Origin: Psychrobacillus sp. OK032
GTDB lineage: Bacteria; Bacillota; Bacilli; Bacillales_A; Planococcaceae
Length of the DNA stretch: 64,000 bases
Direction: 5' to 3'
NCBI RefSeq assembly: GCF_900111345.1
Contig: NZ_FOGY01000001.1
Span: forward strand, 124,001 to 188,000
Both the position numbers and the translations under genes were made by a program. The stretch's first letter is position 1. Each line of letters begins with the position of its first letter. Shown here piece after piece: positions 47,472-56,046 of this stretch. The notes under the pieces are model-generated. The model was not told where the DNA came from and did not search any database. It worked only from the letters and a program-made list of their open reading frames with translations.

Positions 47472-48456
47472 TTTCCCCCAAACTATTTTTCTGATTTTGA
47501 CGTGATCGTTCTTTCAGATATTTTTGGAACCTTGAATCGCCAACAACAATTAATATGAGTAATAAACCTGAAATAGCACTATTCCAATACGCTGGAATTT
47601 TCATAAATACTAGAGAACTATTAATAACCGTGAAGAAAATGGCTCCTAATCCAGCTCCTATGACACTCCCCATTCCACCAGTTAGCGCAACTCCCCCTAA
47701 CACAGCAGCTGCAATTACTTGAAGTTCCATTCCGCTGCCCGTTTGGTTTGAAACAAATCCAATGTTCATGACAAAGATAAGACCGGCGATGGCTGCAGAT
47801 AAACCAGACAAAATAAAAGCAAGAACTTTTACGGTGTTAACTGGCAATCCTAGTAATTGTGCACCGTCCGTATTATCACCAACTGCATAAAAGTATCTAC
47901 CGAATTTTGTTTTTGTTAGAAAAAGGTAAGCAATTAAAACTAAAAATACACCAATCCAAACGGGAAATGGAATACTTAGAATCTCTATTCTTGCAATTTT
48001 TTTGTAGTAATTCGGAATGTTCTCGATCCACATTCCTTTTGTATAAAGGAGCATGAGACCTCGAACTACTCCTAACATTCCCAATGTCATAATTATTGCA
48101 GGTATCTTCAAATATGAGACACCAATTCCATTTACGAACCCGATGACAGCTCCGACACATATAACCGAAAAGACCACTACTCCTAAATTTGCTCCACTTG
48201 CGAGTAGCGTTCCACAGACTGCTGCCGACAAACCCATAATAGAACCAATAGAAACATCAATATTGGCTGTAAGAAGTACAAACGATTGTCCAATAGCCAT
48301 AACAAGTAATATGATGCTTCCATTTACCAACAATACAATCGTGTTTGAATTAGTGAATTGACTATTTATAGATCCAACGAAAAGGAAGTAAGCTACCATT
48401 AAAATGAGAATCGATAATTCTCTTACTTTAATAATTTTATATAGGAAAGATTTCAT
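47437..48456 (-). CDS. lsrC: AI-2 ABC transporter permease LsrC
   Basis: A 339-residue partner permease with the same fold: ANIDVSIGSIMGLSAAVCG and LGGVALTGGMGSVIGAG. Its ATG overlaps the lsrA TGA stop, so the genes are translationally coupled. Confidence 0.88.
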   Translation of the reverse strand: MKSFLYKIIKVRELSILILMVAYFLFVGSINSQFTNSNTIVLLVNGSIILLVMAIGQSFVLLTANIDVSIGSIMGLSAAVCGTLLASGANLGVVVFSVICVGAVIGFVNGIGVSYLKIPAIIMTLGMLGVVRGLMLLYTKGMWIENIPNYYKKIARIEILSIPFPVWIGVFLVLIAYLFLTKTKFGRYFYAVGDNTDGAQLLGLPVNTVKVLAFILSGLSAAIAGLIFVMNIGFVSNQTGSGMELQVIAAAVLGGVALTGGMGSVIGAGLGAIFFTVINSSLVFMKIPAYWNSAISGLLLILIVVGDSRFQKYLKERSRQNQKNSLGENDREKQSKAIP

Positions 48457-49967
48457 GAAATCACATCCTTTTTTACACCAAAGGCTGCCGAAGTAATGTT
48501 ATCAACCGTAAGTTTTTCTTTCTCTATTTCCTTGTTGATCTTCCCCTCCTGCATAACAAGTACTCTGTCACTAAGCTCTACAATCTCTTCTGTATCTGAT
48601 GAAATCAGCAAGACTGCTAATCCTCTTTCCTTCAACTGATTGATAATGCGGTAAATATCTGCCCTGGCACTTGCATCAATTCCTCGTGTAGGTTCATCGA
48701 GAATAATTACTTTTGGCTCAGTAGCTAAGTATTTTGCGAGTACAACTTTTTGCTGATTACCACCGGATAAATCGCTCAACTCTTGATTTGTACCTTCTGC
48801 TTTAATTTTTAAATCATTTACGTATTTTTTCGTGATTTCATTTTCTTTTGTAATCGGAATAAATAACCCATTTAATCTATTTAAAATGGTTGAGGTAATG
48901 TTTTTTCGTACAGATGTAATATTGAAAATGCCATGCGCGTGACGATCTTCCGGAACATAAGCCAATCCAAGATCCATTACTTTACGTATGGAGAGATTTT
49001 TTATTCTTTTGCCATTTAATTTAATTGTGCCAGAGTTGAATTTTTTAATGCCACAAATGGCTTCCGCTAGCTCTGTTCTACCGGCACCAACTACACCAGC
49101 AATGCCAAGTATTTCTCCCTCTCTTAAAGAAAATGAAATATCCTGAAATTTATTGCCACAAAGTGAATCAATCTCTAAAACGGTTGCTCCAATTTGTTCG
49201 ATAGAAGATTGAATCACACTTTTCTTTTGAGTAATGTTATTTGATGGTTGCTCATTTGTAGGCACTAGACCATCTAACAAGCGTTTGTAGGAAAATTCCG
49301 AAATGGGTCCTTGTGCAGAAATCTTACCATCTCTTAGGACTGCAACTGAGTGGGATAACTCAAAAATTTCAGAGAATCGATGTGTAATATAAATAATTCC
49401 AATGCCGTTATCGGAAAGCTGCCTAATCGTATCAAAGAGTGAATCGATTTCATTATGCGTCAATGTGGAGGTAGGTTCATCTAGAATTAAGATTTGCGCT
49501 TCTCGAACAAGTCCGCGTAAAATTTCCACAAGCTGTTGTTCAGCAATGGATAACGTTAATCCTAATCGGCTAATATCTATGCTCCATCCAACTCGATTGA
49601 TTACTTGTAGTATTTTCTTTCTAAGTTCTTTTGGCTTCCCAATACCTTTGAGTCCCATTGTGATATTTTCTTCAATCGTCATATTTGGAAAAACCAAAGG
49701 CTCCTGTGGAACTAAATAGATCCCGTTTTTATGAGCATCATTAGGATTTGCAAAGCGAACTCTTTTACCACTAATTTCCATTTCCCCGCTATCTGCTTTA
49801 TATAGACCTGTGATAATTTTCATTAAGGTTGATTTTCCAGCACCATTTCCTCCAACAACTGCGTATATTTCCCCTTTTTTCAGCGTAAAGTTAATCCCCG
49901 ATAAGACGTGATTCCCATTAAATTGTTTATGCAAATCTTCAATTTCTAATAAATACTCTTCCGACAA
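48453..49967 (-). CDS. lsrA: AI-2 ABC transporter ATPase LsrA
   Basis: A 504-residue ATPase with two ABC domains, as in sugar importers. First domain GGNGAGKSTLMK and LSIAEQQLVEI with LILDEPTSTL; second GVVGAGRTELAE (atypical Walker A, Arg for the usual Ser/Thr context), LSGGNQQKVVLAK and IILDEPTRGID. TTG start at 49967, five bases after GGGAGGG. First gene of the minus-strand lsr operon, divergent from lsrK. Confidence 0.88.
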   Translation of the reverse strand: MSEEYLLEIEDLHKQFNGNHVLSGINFTLKKGEIYAVVGGNGAGKSTLMKIITGLYKADSGEMEISGKRVRFANPNDAHKNGIYLVPQEPLVFPNMTIEENITMGLKGIGKPKELRKKILQVINRVGWSIDISRLGLTLSIAEQQLVEILRGLVREAQILILDEPTSTLTHNEIDSLFDTIRQLSDNGIGIIYITHRFSEIFELSHSVAVLRDGKISAQGPISEFSYKRLLDGLVPTNEQPSNNITQKKSVIQSSIEQIGATVLEIDSLCGNKFQDISFSLREGEILGIAGVVGAGRTELAEAICGIKKFNSGTIKLNGKRIKNLSIRKVMDLGLAYVPEDRHAHGIFNITSVRKNITSTILNRLNGLFIPITKENEITKKYVNDLKIKAEGTNQELSDLSGGNQQKVVLAKYLATEPKVIILDEPTRGIDASARADIYRIINQLKERGLAVLLISSDTEEIVELSDRVLVMQEGKINKEIEKEKLTVDNITSAAFGVKKDVIS

Positions 49968-50065
49968 GGTTTCCCTCCCTCGAATTCCAAAAATCGAACA
50001 TAAAGAAATACATAAATACATTTAATAAACTGCGAAAATATTACGTACACATTAGATTGACCATA

Positions 50066-50082
50066 AATGAAGCGCTTTCATT
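50066..50082. promoter_or_regulatory. cre-like catabolite site in the lsr divergent region
   Basis: The near-palindrome aatgaagcgctttcatt fits one half of the CcpA cre consensus fully and the other half with a one-base offset. Sugar-type control of AI-2 uptake is known in enteric bacteria through CRP; a CcpA role here is inference. Confidence 0.4.
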
Positions 50083-50153
50083 TATTAGATGCTTATCAAT
50101 AACTTTAGGAATTATATTATTTATAAAATATTTATATAGATCGTTGAATAAGC

Positions 50154-50182
50154 TTAATAGCGAGAGTAGTAAGCGCTATTAA
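50154..50182. promoter_or_regulatory. Operator-like inverted repeat before lsrK
   Basis: Perfect nine-base arms ttaatagcg (50154-50162) and cgctattaa (50174-50182), centres about two helical turns apart, lying between the two divergent transcription units. It suits a dimeric repressor; no lsrR-like gene lies in the window. Confidence 0.5.
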
Positions 50183-50304
50183 TGGTCTAATTTATGCGTT
50201 TCCCTCCCCCTTTATCACTTCAATTGAAAGGAGGATATATCGAATTCAATAACTGTAGAGTAAACAGCTTCACAATTGCTGACTTTTAAGGAGGAATGAA
50301 CGAG

Positions 50305-51870
50305 ATGGCTTTTCTTCTAGCATTTGACGCAGGGACTGGTAGTATTAGAGCTGTTTTATTTAATGAAAATGGAGAACAGGTTTGTGTTGCACAGCAAGCA
50401 TGGACTCATCTCCCCGACCCAAATTATCCAGGATCAATGAATTTCGACTACGCCGAAAATTGGAAGATAATCGTAATGTGCATTAAAGAAGTATTAACAG
50501 AAGCAAAGATTAGTCCTACATCTATCAAGGCTGTTAGTGCAACAAGTATGCGTGAAGGATTTGTGCTATACGATGAAAACGGCCGTGAAATTTGGGCGTG
50601 TGCAAATGTAGACGCCCGTGCAGGTCTAGAAGTCGAAGCCCTCAAACGGCAAGATAGTGAGCTCGAATATAGGAGTTACAAATTATCCGGTCAGACTTTT
50701 GCTTTAGGTGCGGTACCAAGATTAATGTGGTTGAAAAATCATCAGCCAGATATATACGAGAAAGTCTCTTCGATTACCATGATTAATGACTGGATTTTGT
50801 ATAAACTCTCCGGTGTATTGCAGGCAGATCCTTCAAATGGATGCACAACTGGATTGTTCGATTTGACGAGAAGAAATTGGTCTGACGAAATTACTGATCT
50901 ATATGATATAGATAAAGAGATTTTCACTAAAGTGAATGAAGCAGGAACGGTTATCGGCCACATTGATGTTGAAGTTGCGAGTTTAACTGGATTAAGTGAA
51001 GAAACACTCGTTGTAGCTGGGGGCGGAGATGCTCAATTAGCGTCCGTTGGCGTAGGTGCAATTGAAAATGGTCAAGCTATTGTGTCTGGTGGAACTTTTT
51101 GGCAACAAGAATTAAACATTGATAAGCCGATTTATGATTCCAATAGTCGAATTCGAATCAATTGTCATGCAATCCAAGACTTGTGGCAAATAGAAACAAT
51201 AGCTTTTTTCCCGGGACTTGTAATCCAGTGGTTTAGAGATAGTTTCTGTGACAAAGAGGTAGAGGAAGCTAAAAGATTAGGGAAGAGTTTTTATGAAATA
51301 ATGGAAGAAAAAACGAAGGATGTACCGGTTGGATCATATGGAGTAATTCCCATCTTTTCAGATGTAATGAATTATATTTCATGGAGACACGCTGCCCCTT
51401 CCTTTATTAACTTAAGCTTGGATCCCGAAAAATCTGGTAAACATGTGCTATTTAGGGCTCTGCAGGAAAATGCAGCAATGGTGACATTAGGCAATTTAAA
51501 AATTATCGAAGAAGTAACTGGGCATTATCCAAAAGAAATCATTTTTGCAGGTGGAGCATCTAATAGTAAGTTATGGTCTCAAATTTTAGCAGATATGTTG
51601 GGCATTCCTGTGAAGGTACCGGAAATTAAGGAAGCAGCTGCTCTAGGAACCGCATTATATGCGGGAGTAGGTGCAGGTATATTTGATAATATTTCGGATG
51701 TAGTTCAAAAGGTTGTCAAATTCGAAAGCGTATTTAAACCAAATATGGAGCACCATCAATTGTATCAGGAACTCTACAAAACTTGGCGTAGCGTATATGT
51801 CGAGCAGTTAAAATTGGCAGACAAAAAAATAACCGAGCATATGTGGATAGCACCAGGTCTAACTATTTGA
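50305..51870 (+). CDS. lsrK: Autoinducer-2 kinase LsrK
   Basis: A 521-residue FGGY-family kinase that phosphorylates internalised AI-2. Matches enteric LsrK along its length: LAFDAGTGSIRAVLF, SATSMREGFVLY, WACANVDARA, DPSNGCTTGLFDLT, VSGGTFWQQELN, RHAAPSFINLSLDPEKS and FAGGASNSKLWSQILADM. GGAGG is ten bases before the ATG at 50305 and one base before that at 50296, so the inner is chosen. It is divergent from lsrA. Confidence 0.92.
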   Translation: MAFLLAFDAGTGSIRAVLFNENGEQVCVAQQAWTHLPDPNYPGSMNFDYAENWKIIVMCIKEVLTEAKISPTSIKAVSATSMREGFVLYDENGREIWACANVDARAGLEVEALKRQDSELEYRSYKLSGQTFALGAVPRLMWLKNHQPDIYEKVSSITMINDWILYKLSGVLQADPSNGCTTGLFDLTRRNWSDEITDLYDIDKEIFTKVNEAGTVIGHIDVEVASLTGLSEETLVVAGGGDAQLASVGVGAIENGQAIVSGGTFWQQELNIDKPIYDSNSRIRINCHAIQDLWQIETIAFFPGLVIQWFRDSFCDKEVEEAKRLGKSFYEIMEEKTKDVPVGSYGVIPIFSDVMNYISWRHAAPSFINLSLDPEKSGKHVLFRALQENAAMVTLGNLKIIEEVTGHYPKEIIFAGGASNSKLWSQILADMLGIPVKVPEIKEAAALGTALYAGVGAGIFDNISDVVQKVVKFESVFKPNMEHHQLYQELYKTWRSVYVEQLKLADKKITEHMWIAPGLTI

Positions 51871-51885
51871 GAGGTGGTAATTGTA

Positions 51886-52248
51886 TTGAAAAAAGTGAAT
51901 GAAAACGATTTTGAATATCGTTTTAAAGATCATGGCCCAAAGTATTTAACAAAAGGACCTAATGTAGATGTGGGAATCGTGGTCTTAAAACCAGGTCAAG
52001 ATTTTCAGAACCACTATCATACTACATGTGAAGAAATCTTTTATATTTTAGAAGGTGAAATTGACTTTTATATCAATAATGAAAAAATACAAGCTAGACC
52101 TGGTGATATGATCCAATGTGCACCTAGAGTGACACACTATTTGACAAACACTTCGGATAAAGATTTTAAAGCCCTTTTTGTTAAATCCCCACACATATTA
52201 GAAAGAGATGTTGTAAATGTGGATAATCCGGTGATTAAGCAAGTGTAG
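51886..52248 (+). CDS. Cupin-domain protein next to lsrK
   Basis: A 120-residue single cupin. Motif 1 GQDFQNHYHTTCEEIFYILEG and motif 2 PGDMIQCAPRVTHY contain the expected metal ligands (two His, Glu, His). TTG start at 51886, about eight bases after GAGGTGG; 16 bases behind lsrK, so co-transcribed. It may act on phospho-AI-2 as isomerase in place of LsrG, which is inference. Its last nine codons (VDNPVIKQV) come from DNA that matches the rqcH end, so the C-terminus is probably chimeric. Confidence 0.85.
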   Translation: MKKVNENDFEYRFKDHGPKYLTKGPNVDVGIVVLKPGQDFQNHYHTTCEEIFYILEGEIDFYINNEKIQARPGDMIQCAPRVTHYLTNTSDKDFKALFVKSPHILERDVVNVDNPVIKQV

Positions 52249-52350
52249 AATGCGAATTGAGCGAAACGGGATTTGTGATTTATTTTGAGCAGACGACGTT
52301 GTTTGTTACTCCGGATGAATAGATGATTCGACAGATGAAGAAATGAGAAA
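52219..52350 (+). pseudogene. Degraded copy B of the rqcH 3' end
   Basis: Aligns with 35777-35910 with scattered changes; the shared run ttttgagcagac-acgttgtttgttactccggat is almost identical. The frame is broken by stops (tag at 52246, tag within ccggatgaatag). It begins inside the cupin coding sequence and continues into a terminator. Confidence 0.85.
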
Positions 52351-52351
52351 A

Positions 52352-52395
52352 GGTTATCAAGACGGCTTTGTTAGTCGCTTTGATAACCTTTTTTT
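52352..52395 (+). terminator. Terminator following rqcH copy B
   Basis: Stem ggttatcaa / ttgataacc around gacggctttgttagtcgctt, with eight T behind. The same hairpin recurs at 60731-60775. It ends the lsrK-cupin transcript. Confidence 0.85.
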
Positions 52396-52427
52396 ACTTT
52401 AAAAACTATAAATGATTAATAAACGTT

Positions 52428-52453
52428 GGATAAGGAACAGGGTCTCCTTATCC
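52428..52453 (-). terminator. Hairpin downstream of livF
   Basis: Inverted repeat ggataagga / tccttatcc with an eight-base loop. A weak T run follows on the minus strand, so it may be an imperfect terminator of the liv operon. Confidence 0.45.
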
Positions 52454-52536
52454 CAAAACAACTAAGTAGAAGAAGCTAAAATAACTTCGGAAATTAATCT
52501 ACTTTTCCTATTAATTGAGATACATAACAACGTATT

Positions 52537-53247
52537 TTACTTCGAACCTAAATACGTTTTTACCAGACTATTATCTCTTAATAAATCTCGTGATTCTCCG
52601 TGTAACTTCACCTCACCTACTTGTAAAACATATGCTCGGTCAGATATAGCTAAAGCAGCCATGGCTAATTGCTCGACAACCATAACCGTCTTGCCGGATT
52701 TCTTCAACTCTAACAGAGTATCGAATATCTGTTTTACAAATATAGGTGATAAACCCATGGATGGCTCATCAAGAATAACCAAATCAGGATCAGACATAAG
52801 CGCTCTTGATACAGCCAGCATCTGTTGCTCTCCACCACTTAATGTGCCAGCATGCTGCGATCTTCTCTCCTTTAATCTTGGAAATCTTTCGTATTCTCTT
52901 TCTATAAGCTCTTGAATTTTTTGTTTCTCTTTTTTAATCGAAAATGCACCTAGAATTAGATTATCTTCTACCGACTGATCGCCAAAGACCTGACGACCTT
53001 GAGGGACATGGGATAGACCATACCCTAAAATTTTATGAGCAGGAGTACCTGAAATCTCATTACCCTTATATAAGATAGTACCCTCCTTCGCCTTCTGCAA
53101 TCCCGTAATCGCTTTTAATAGTGTCGTTTTCCCAGCTCCATTGGGACCAATAACAGCAACAATTTCACCTTCATTTACTTCCATTGATACCTTGTGTAAA
53201 GCGGACGCTTGACCATAACTAACCGACAAATTTTGTACCTGCAACAA
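52537..53247 (-). CDS. Branched-chain amino acid-type ABC transporter ATPase (LivF-like)
   Basis: A 236-residue ABC ATPase: GPNGAGKTTLLKAI, LSGGEQQMLAVSRAL, LVILDEPSMGL and the LivF-type VVEQLAMAAL. Serves with the fused permease-ATPase below. TTG start seven bases after GAGGTG, overlapping the upstream gene by 29 bases. Such HAAT transporters carry branched-chain amino acids, amides or urea; the real substrate is unknown. Confidence 0.9.
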   Translation of the reverse strand: MLQVQNLSVSYGQASALHKVSMEVNEGEIVAVIGPNGAGKTTLLKAITGLQKAKEGTILYKGNEISGTPAHKILGYGLSHVPQGRQVFGDQSVEDNLILGAFSIKKEKQKIQELIEREYERFPRLKERRSQHAGTLSGGEQQMLAVSRALMSDPDLVILDEPSMGLSPIFVKQIFDTLLELKKSGKTVMVVEQLAMAALAISDRAYVLQVGEVKLHGESRDLLRDNSLVKTYLGSK

Positions 53248-55033
53248 GCTGGTTCACCTCTTCCCCGCCAAGATAGGCCTCAATTACCCTTGGATCGTTT
53301 TGAATAGTTTCAGGAGTTCCCTCACAAATTTTCTTACCAAAATCTAATACTGTAATATAATCACAAATATTCATAACTATATCCATATGATGCTCAACCA
53401 AAATAATAGACAATCCTGCATTCTTCAGTCGTTGGATCACATCCATGATTTTTTCAATTTCTTTTGGACTAGCCCCTGCTGCTGGTTCATCTAGAATAAG
53501 TAAATCGGGTTTCAAAGCTAACCCCCTAGCGATTTCAACTAATCGCTGTTCACCATATGGTAAGTCAGACGCTTTTTCATAAGCTCTTTCTTCTAAGCCA
53601 ACAATTCGTAGTAGATCATAAGCTTTTTGTGCGTAGTATCGCTCTTCATTAGATACCTGACCTAGATATAATAGGTTTTTCAGAAATCCTGTTTTGAAGT
53701 GACGATGAAAACCAACCATGACGTTTTGTAATACGCTCATGTCCTCAAATAACTGCAGGTTTTGGAAAGTTCTCGTAATCCCTTCTTGTGCTATACCATG
53801 AGGAGCATATTTTGTAATGTTCTTTCCTTTCCAAAGAAGGTTTCCGCCACTCGGCATATAGACTCCACTTAGGACGTTTACTGTGGTACTTTTACCTGAA
53901 CCGTTTGGGCCAATAATTCCGTGAACAGTTCCACCTAAAACCTCAATTTCAACATCGTCTATAGCTTTTAATCCACCAAAATGCATAGAAATATTTTGAA
54001 GCTCTAAAAGCTTACCACTAATTCCATCAGGTAAATCTATTGTAGCCTCCCGATCATCATGTAAAATTCCTAATTCCGTATTGACTTTTTTACTAGAAAA
54101 CTTTTTAAAGAAAGAAAGTTTAGTGAGGGCACCCACGATCCCATCGGGTAAAAGGATAAGTGCAATTAATAATATTCCACCAAAGATCATTAGGTGATAA
54201 TCTACAAAGTTATGAAGGAATTGCGGTAACCCAATGATAACCACTGTACCTATAATAGGGCCTATCTTTGTTCCTGATCCTCCGATAATAACCGCAATAA
54301 GGAACATAATAGAAAGATTCAATTCAAATGTTGTACTACTTATAAATTGATTTTGAAAAGCAAACAGCCCTCCACCTACTCCTGCTAAAAAAGCTGAAAC
54401 AGAAAAAGCTAATATCTTCCACTTTCGAACGTTAATCCCTAGCACCTCTGAAGCAACTTCACTATTTCCAAAAGCAGTAAAGGTCCTTCCAAAACGCCCT
54501 CTAAAGATATTCGTTGCGCCTGCTGTAAATATGATAGCCAAAAGACCAATAAACCACATATATTGAATTGGCCCAAGCTCAAAACCGAATAAGGATGGTA
54601 CCGAAGTTTTGATTCCTGCAGGACCGCCCGTGACATCTACCCAGCGGTTGGCTATAATACTAACTAATTCTCCAAATGCAATTGTTACCATTGCCAGATA
54701 AGGACCTTTCGCTCGTAAAGACAAAAGAGCTACAATCGCTCCAAATACAGCAGCTATTAAGGCAGAAATCAAAATACTTGCGAAGAAATTCAATCCTACT
54801 TTCATGGTAAGTATTGCAGATGCATATGCTCCTATCGCATAAAATCCTACATGCCCTAAGGAAAGCTGATTGGAGAGTCCCACAAGTAGATTTAACCCTA
54901 CAATGACAATGTAGGTAATTAAAAATGTCTGGGCTACATGAATGGTATGAGCATTGTTAAAAAACCATGGAAATGCATATAATAGGACAAGCGGGATACC
55001 AATTTGATAAATCCACCATTTTGCTTTTATCAT
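53219..55033 (-). CDS. Fused LivM-type permease and LivG-type ATPase
   Basis: A 604-residue fusion. Residues 1-315 form the LivM permease (GLNLLVGLSNQLSLGHVGFYAIGAY and about eight more helices); a charged linker near 315-335 leads to a LivG ATPase with GPNGSGKSTTVNVLSG, LPYGEQRLVEIARGL, LLILDEPAAGASP and LVEHHMDIVM. In most bacteria these are two genes. No stop or frameshift lies at the junction, so the fusion is genuine. Confidence 0.92.
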   Translation of the reverse strand: MIKAKWWIYQIGIPLVLLYAFPWFFNNAHTIHVAQTFLITYIVIVGLNLLVGLSNQLSLGHVGFYAIGAYASAILTMKVGLNFFASILISALIAAVFGAIVALLSLRAKGPYLAMVTIAFGELVSIIANRWVDVTGGPAGIKTSVPSLFGFELGPIQYMWFIGLLAIIFTAGATNIFRGRFGRTFTAFGNSEVASEVLGINVRKWKILAFSVSAFLAGVGGGLFAFQNQFISSTTFELNLSIMFLIAVIIGGSGTKIGPIIGTVVIIGLPQFLHNFVDYHLMIFGGILLIALILLPDGIVGALTKLSFFKKFSSKKVNTELGILHDDREATIDLPDGISGKLLELQNISMHFGGLKAIDDVEIEVLGGTVHGIIGPNGSGKSTTVNVLSGVYMPSGGNLLWKGKNITKYAPHGIAQEGITRTFQNLQLFEDMSVLQNVMVGFHRHFKTGFLKNLLYLGQVSNEERYYAQKAYDLLRIVGLEERAYEKASDLPYGEQRLVEIARGLALKPDLLILDEPAAGASPKEIEKIMDVIQRLKNAGLSIILVEHHMDIVMNICDYITVLDFGKKICEGTPETIQNDPRVIEAYLGGEEVNQLVAGTKFVG

Positions 55034-55034
55034 G

Positions 55035-55934
55035 TTAGAATTTCTCCTTTACTCGTTTTCCAAATAACCCCTGAGGAAGGACTGCTAAAATGACAAGAAT
55101 TAAAAAGAACGCAGCAGCTTCTTTCATGGATGTACTATATAAAGTAAAGAGATTTTCTAATACACCTAGTAAAAGTCCTCCGATAAAAATGCCTCGTGGA
55201 TTCTCGATACCACCAATAATTGCAACCGCAAATGCTTTTAATCCTAGGAAAAGACCAATAAATGCACCTGGATGTACCATAGGACCGACTAAAACTCCAC
55301 CTACTCCTGCTAGGATCCCAGCAATTATAAAAGCAATGGAAGCCATTAATCGAGGATTGATTCCCATTAATGAAGCAGCATCTCTATTGAAAGCAACCGC
55401 TTCCAGCGCCTTTCCAAATAATGATTTCTTTAAGAAGACATATAAAAGTAACATAATGACTACAGCACTAACTAGAACAAATATATCATGATAGCGGATT
55501 TTCATTATACCCAAATCTAAAATAGCTCGTCCAAATGGAGATGGGGCCATTAAAACGTCTCTTCCCCATATAAGCATAGCTACGTTTCTCACAATCATAG
55601 AAACGGCCACAGTACTTAAAATCCATCCTATGGAATGCCAGCTTTTTAATGGACGGATTGCAACTTGTTCTAATCCCCAACCACAAATACCCAATATGAC
55701 GATAACCAATAGTAATGATGCTATAAAGGCAATCCAAACACTACCACCTGTAGCAGTTATTGTTATAAAGGTGGATAATCCTATAAGGGAACCAAGCATG
55801 ACGAAGTCACCTTGACCAAAGTTCAATGTTTTTGTCGTAATAAAAGTAATATAGTAGCCCTGGGCAATAATCGCATAAACGCTTCCATACACTAACCCAT
55901 TAATAAGGGCTTTTAATATATCTGTTAATTCCAA
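55035..55934 (-). CDS. Branched-chain amino acid-type ABC permease (LivH-like)
   Basis: A 299-residue membrane permease with eight helices; GLVYGSVYAIIAQGYYITFITTK and FAVAIIGGIENPRGIFIGG are typical of LivH. TTG start after GGGGGC. One base separates it from the fused gene. Confidence 0.9.
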   Translation of the reverse strand: MELTDILKALINGLVYGSVYAIIAQGYYITFITTKTLNFGQGDFVMLGSLIGLSTFITITATGGSVWIAFIASLLLVIVILGICGWGLEQVAIRPLKSWHSIGWILSTVAVSMIVRNVAMLIWGRDVLMAPSPFGRAILDLGIMKIRYHDIFVLVSAVVIMLLLYVFLKKSLFGKALEAVAFNRDAASLMGINPRLMASIAFIIAGILAGVGGVLVGPMVHPGAFIGLFLGLKAFAVAIIGGIENPRGIFIGGLLLGVLENLFTLYSTSMKEAAAFFLILVILAVLPQGLFGKRVKEKF

Positions 55935-55978
55935 AGTATACGCCCCCTTGTGTTGTAATACTACAAATTACAAGTAAT

Positions 55979-56020
55979 GGTGAAAAGGGAAATCCTCATA
56001 TAGACTTACCCTTTTCACCA
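55979..56020 (-). terminator. Hairpin between binding-protein gene and livH-like gene
   Basis: Stem GGTGAAAAGGG / CCCTTTTCACC with a 20-base loop and no T run. It probably stabilises the binding-protein mRNA or attenuates the permease genes, giving an excess of binding protein. Confidence 0.6.
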
Positions 56021-56046
56021 GTTAAAAGATTTATAAGATGCCTCTA

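Noticed and set aside
50220-50304. A short leader gene after the first ribosome site gaaaggagg before lsrK
   Set aside because: No start codon at suitable distance; the next ribosome site aaggagg belongs to lsrK.
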